In this document: positions 61,772 through 64,000 of the stretch, piece after piece
Layout: each line of letters starts with the position of its first letter
Position numbering within the stretch: position 1 is the first letter of the stretch
Source: Echiichthys vipera
Lineage: Eukaryota > Chordata > Actinopteri > Perciformes > Trachinidae
DNA: 64,000 nucleotides
Assembly (NCBI GenBank): GCA_963691815.1
Contig: OY829662.1
Span: 4,925,679-4,989,678, forward strand
Reading direction: 5' to 3'
The notes under the pieces: model-generated
The model's database searches: none
Told to the model about the DNA's origin: nothing
The model's input: the letters and a program-made list of their open reading frames with translations, nothing else
Translations under genes and position numbers: made by a program

Positions 61772-62828
61772 GCAATGAGAGTGTGTTGTCCCTTAAGCAC
61801 AGTTATCGGACTCCACACAGCTGTTGAGACACAACAAGCTTTACACATACTGGCCCGCCTAACATGTAGAAGGCAGTCAGATACGCGTCTTACTCAGGAC
61901 TGCTATAATTTAACAGAGACATAGGGACCCGTGTTTAACATCCTTATAGAAAGATAGATGTAATCAGTGAGTTTGATATTTTTAGCAAAATTGTCTATCT
62001 CTTCCCTAAATTAGCCCTCTCCCATAAAGTTGAACATGCAGACCGCAGGACCAACAATAGAGACAATAGAGAGTTGCTGCTCTTTCTTCCAGGTTTTGTC
62101 AGGTCACACAGAAAAGGAAGCCGGCACTAATTGGCCTGCACTCGACCTGCCGTGCTTCCTGCCAGCCCTGTGGGAAATGTTTTTGTCAGATTAGACTCAC
62201 AGCTAGCATTCTTTCCAACATTGTGATGGATTTGATATCCATGGGAGTAGGAGTAGGAGTTTCCGACTTCCCTCCAACACGTTGATGCGGTAGGATAGAA
62301 GCAGGTCACCGAGAGTGTTGCGGTCAATGTGGTCGTTTGTGGATGTTGTGACGGGAATTAGAATTAACATGTTTTGGGTCTTAAAAACACGGTACAAAAC
62401 ACATTCTGTATCTCCTCGTGATGCAGAAGTTTGCTTTATCTTTGCATGCAATGTACAGCTCTGTGTATCTTGTGAAGATACTTCCCTTTATCCTGTGATA
62501 CAAGTGGGACTGAAATTTATAATTATAACTCTGGGGTACTCAAAGCACAGGTCAAGTCACCCTTGTGCTCTATAAATGTCGTGCCAACTGGGCTGTTTTG
62601 CACTGTCTGTATTTGAACTCTACAGAACCTGACCTTGAGGGCACTCTTTGAGGCGGGAGCCGTTTGTGCAGAAGTTTTGAAGAGGGTTTTCCTTGCAAGG
62701 AAATGATTTGGAATAAACTCACATGGAGAAAGCCGATCTTATAGTTTCTTGATTGACCCTTACTGACATATTTTCCCCCAACAACGTCTTTTCAATATCA
62801 AATTTAGACACATTTTAGACTACTTCAA

Positions 62829-62829
<1 letters not shown>
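61772..62829. other. No gene recognised
   Basis: Anonymous sequence with no supported frame or repeat. Confidence 0.45.
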
Positions 62830-62860
<31 letters not shown>

Positions 62861-62865
62861 ATGAC

Positions 62866-62905
<40 letters not shown>
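62830..62905 (+). repeat. (CTA)n-(AAT)n compound trinucleotide microsatellite
   Basis: About 32 bp of CTA units followed, after a six-base spacer, by about 38 bp of AAT units. Confidence 0.95.
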
Positions 62906-62929
62906 TGATTCACATACCTTGGCTGCCAT

Positions 62930-63070
62930 TCAGTGCCTACAGCCCCTCCGACCACCACCTCAAATAAACAGCATTCAGACAAGGCAAGGTGGGTGAAGTG
63001 TCTTGCCCAAAGACACAACGATCAAGACACAAGGCAGGACAGGGATCAAACCGCTGACCCTTTGAACATT
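62930..63070 (-). mobile_element. tRNA-derived retroposon fragment, antisense
   Basis: The plus strand has GTGGGTGAAGTGTCTTGCCC, AAAGACACAACGATC and then GGGATCAAACCG. The last, read on the minus strand, is a B-box-like CGGTTTGATCCC. This arrangement is that of a widespread fish SINE. Both ends are unclear. Confidence 0.55.
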
Positions 63071-63651
63071 GGCGAAACCCGTGTTAGGTGCTCTTGTGCA
63101 TGTCCTTGTTGTTCCCTGCATCTTTGTTGTTTGCTCTCTGATAGCACGATTCAATCACTTCGCCTCTTATCCAAAAAAAAAAGAAAGTATTATGTGTTTA
63201 GCTTTTGTGCATGTCCTCATTGTTTCCTGACTCTCTGTAACACAAAATTCATCTTGATATCACCATTTGAGCCCTTTTAACGTTCATGAAGTCACGTCAT
63301 AATTGTTGCATAACACATCGTCATTCTGAGGAGTCACTTATTAGAGAAATATGTTTTTTGCTGCAGCAGTTGCACACCGGTCCGGTGCTCTCAGAGCAGG
63401 GCAATCTTGTTTCAGTACAAACTCTATTGTCTGACTAACATTTCAACAACACGTGCGTCTTCATCGGAGTCAAACGAGACAAAAAAACTCATATTCTCTT
63501 CCGAAATTGGGAGGGGACAAGCTGCATGTAGGCAAGGTTCACAATCACACCACAAATACATCAGTAACCACGTATATTAAAATGTACAGAGCAAAAATTA
63601 ATTCTTAGTATCAAAGATATATAAATTAGACCATTCAAATGCCATTCCACT
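63071..63651. other. No gene recognised
   Basis: Contains two loosely similar segments (TGCATGTCCTTGTTGTTCCCTG near 63100 and TGCATGTCCTCATTGTTTCCTG near 63210) but nothing recognisable. Confidence 0.4.
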
Positions 63652-64000
63652 ATTCATTCATTCATTCATCTTCAACCTCTTGTCCCTGTCGGGGTCGCGG
63701 GGGGCTGGAGCCGATCCCAGCTGACATCGGGCATGAGGCGGGGTACACCCTGGAGAGGACGCCAGTCTATCACAGGGCACATAGAGACAAACAGAGACGG
63801 ACAACCATTCACACCTACGGGTGATTTAGAGTCATCAATGAACCGAACACGTGCATGTCTTTGGACTGTGGGAGGAAACCGGAGAACCCGGAGAAAACCC
63901 ACGCAGACACGGGGAGAACATGCAAACTCCACACAGAAAGGCCCCAAACCGGGATGCGAACCTGGAACCTTCTTGCTGTGAGGCGACAGTGACCGTGTAG
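63652..64000 (-). mobile_element. tRNA-derived SINE, nearly complete, antisense (family S-2, copy 4)
   Basis: The plus strand starts with the ATTC tail, then CTGGAGCCGATCCCAGCTGA and GAGGACGCCAGTCTATCACA. The body GGAGAACATGCAAACTCCAC follows, and the tRNA-like head is at the window edge (B box GGTTCGCATCCC read on the minus strand, 63954-63965 region, then GTCGCCTCAC). The head may extend beyond the window. Confidence 0.88.

Overview
This window comes from a vertebrate nuclear genome, almost certainly a teleost fish. Coding sequence is split into exons with GT-AG introns. The intergenic DNA is dense in very long (CA)n/(GT)n and (CT)n/(GA)n microsatellites, fish-type tRNA-derived SINEs, 5'-truncated LINEs, hAT and TTAA-flanked MITEs and decayed Tc1 and pogo-like transposons. 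I see no bacterial-type genes, CRISPR array or integrated virus.

Four protein-coding genes can be reconstructed exon by exon, all in the right-hand two thirds. (1) A BAX-family pro-apoptotic gene on the minus strand (coding span 23110-30981, six coding exons, 202 aa). (2) psme3, the proteasome activator PA28-gamma/REG-gamma, on the plus strand (34055-40650, ten coding exons, 256 aa), head to head with bax; the two start codons are about 3.1 kb apart. (3) and (4) Two membrane-anchored copper amine oxidases of the AOC2/AOC3 type, arranged tail to tail: copy A on the plus strand (45788-48952, five exons, 751 aa) and copy B on the minus strand (54389-60302, five exons, 754 aa). psme3 next to AOC2/AOC3 is also the human 17q21 arrangement, so this part looks like an old conserved neighbourhood.

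Layout: 1-23 kb holds no supported host gene. It is a repeat field with LINE fragments, a palindromic hAT MITE, two foldback elements carrying telomere-like (TTAGGG-rich) arrays, a TTAA-flanked long-inverted-repeat element with a LINE nested in it, long microsatellites and a pogo-like remnant. 23-31 kb is bax, with a hAT MITE and a SINE in intron 1. 31-34 kb is the bax-psme3 spacer, with a duplicated block and a LINE carrying an RNase H-like end that itself hosts a hAT MITE. 34-43 kb is psme3 and its probable long 3' UTR. 44-45 kb is a dead Tc1-type transposase. 45.8-60.3 kb is the inverted amine oxidase pair and its spacer. 60.3-64 kb is more SINEs and anonymous sequence.

The four genes do not form one pathway: Bax acts at mitochondria, PA28-gamma on the nuclear 20S proteasome, and the amine oxidases at the cell surface. 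The most notable observation is that the two inverted amine oxidase genes differ widely in exons 1, 2 and 4 but are nearly identical in exons 3 and 5, the pattern expected from gene conversion. Second is an uninterrupted (GT)n array that begins at the 5' splice site of copy A intron 4. All boundaries and identities were read by hand from the sequence, without database searches.
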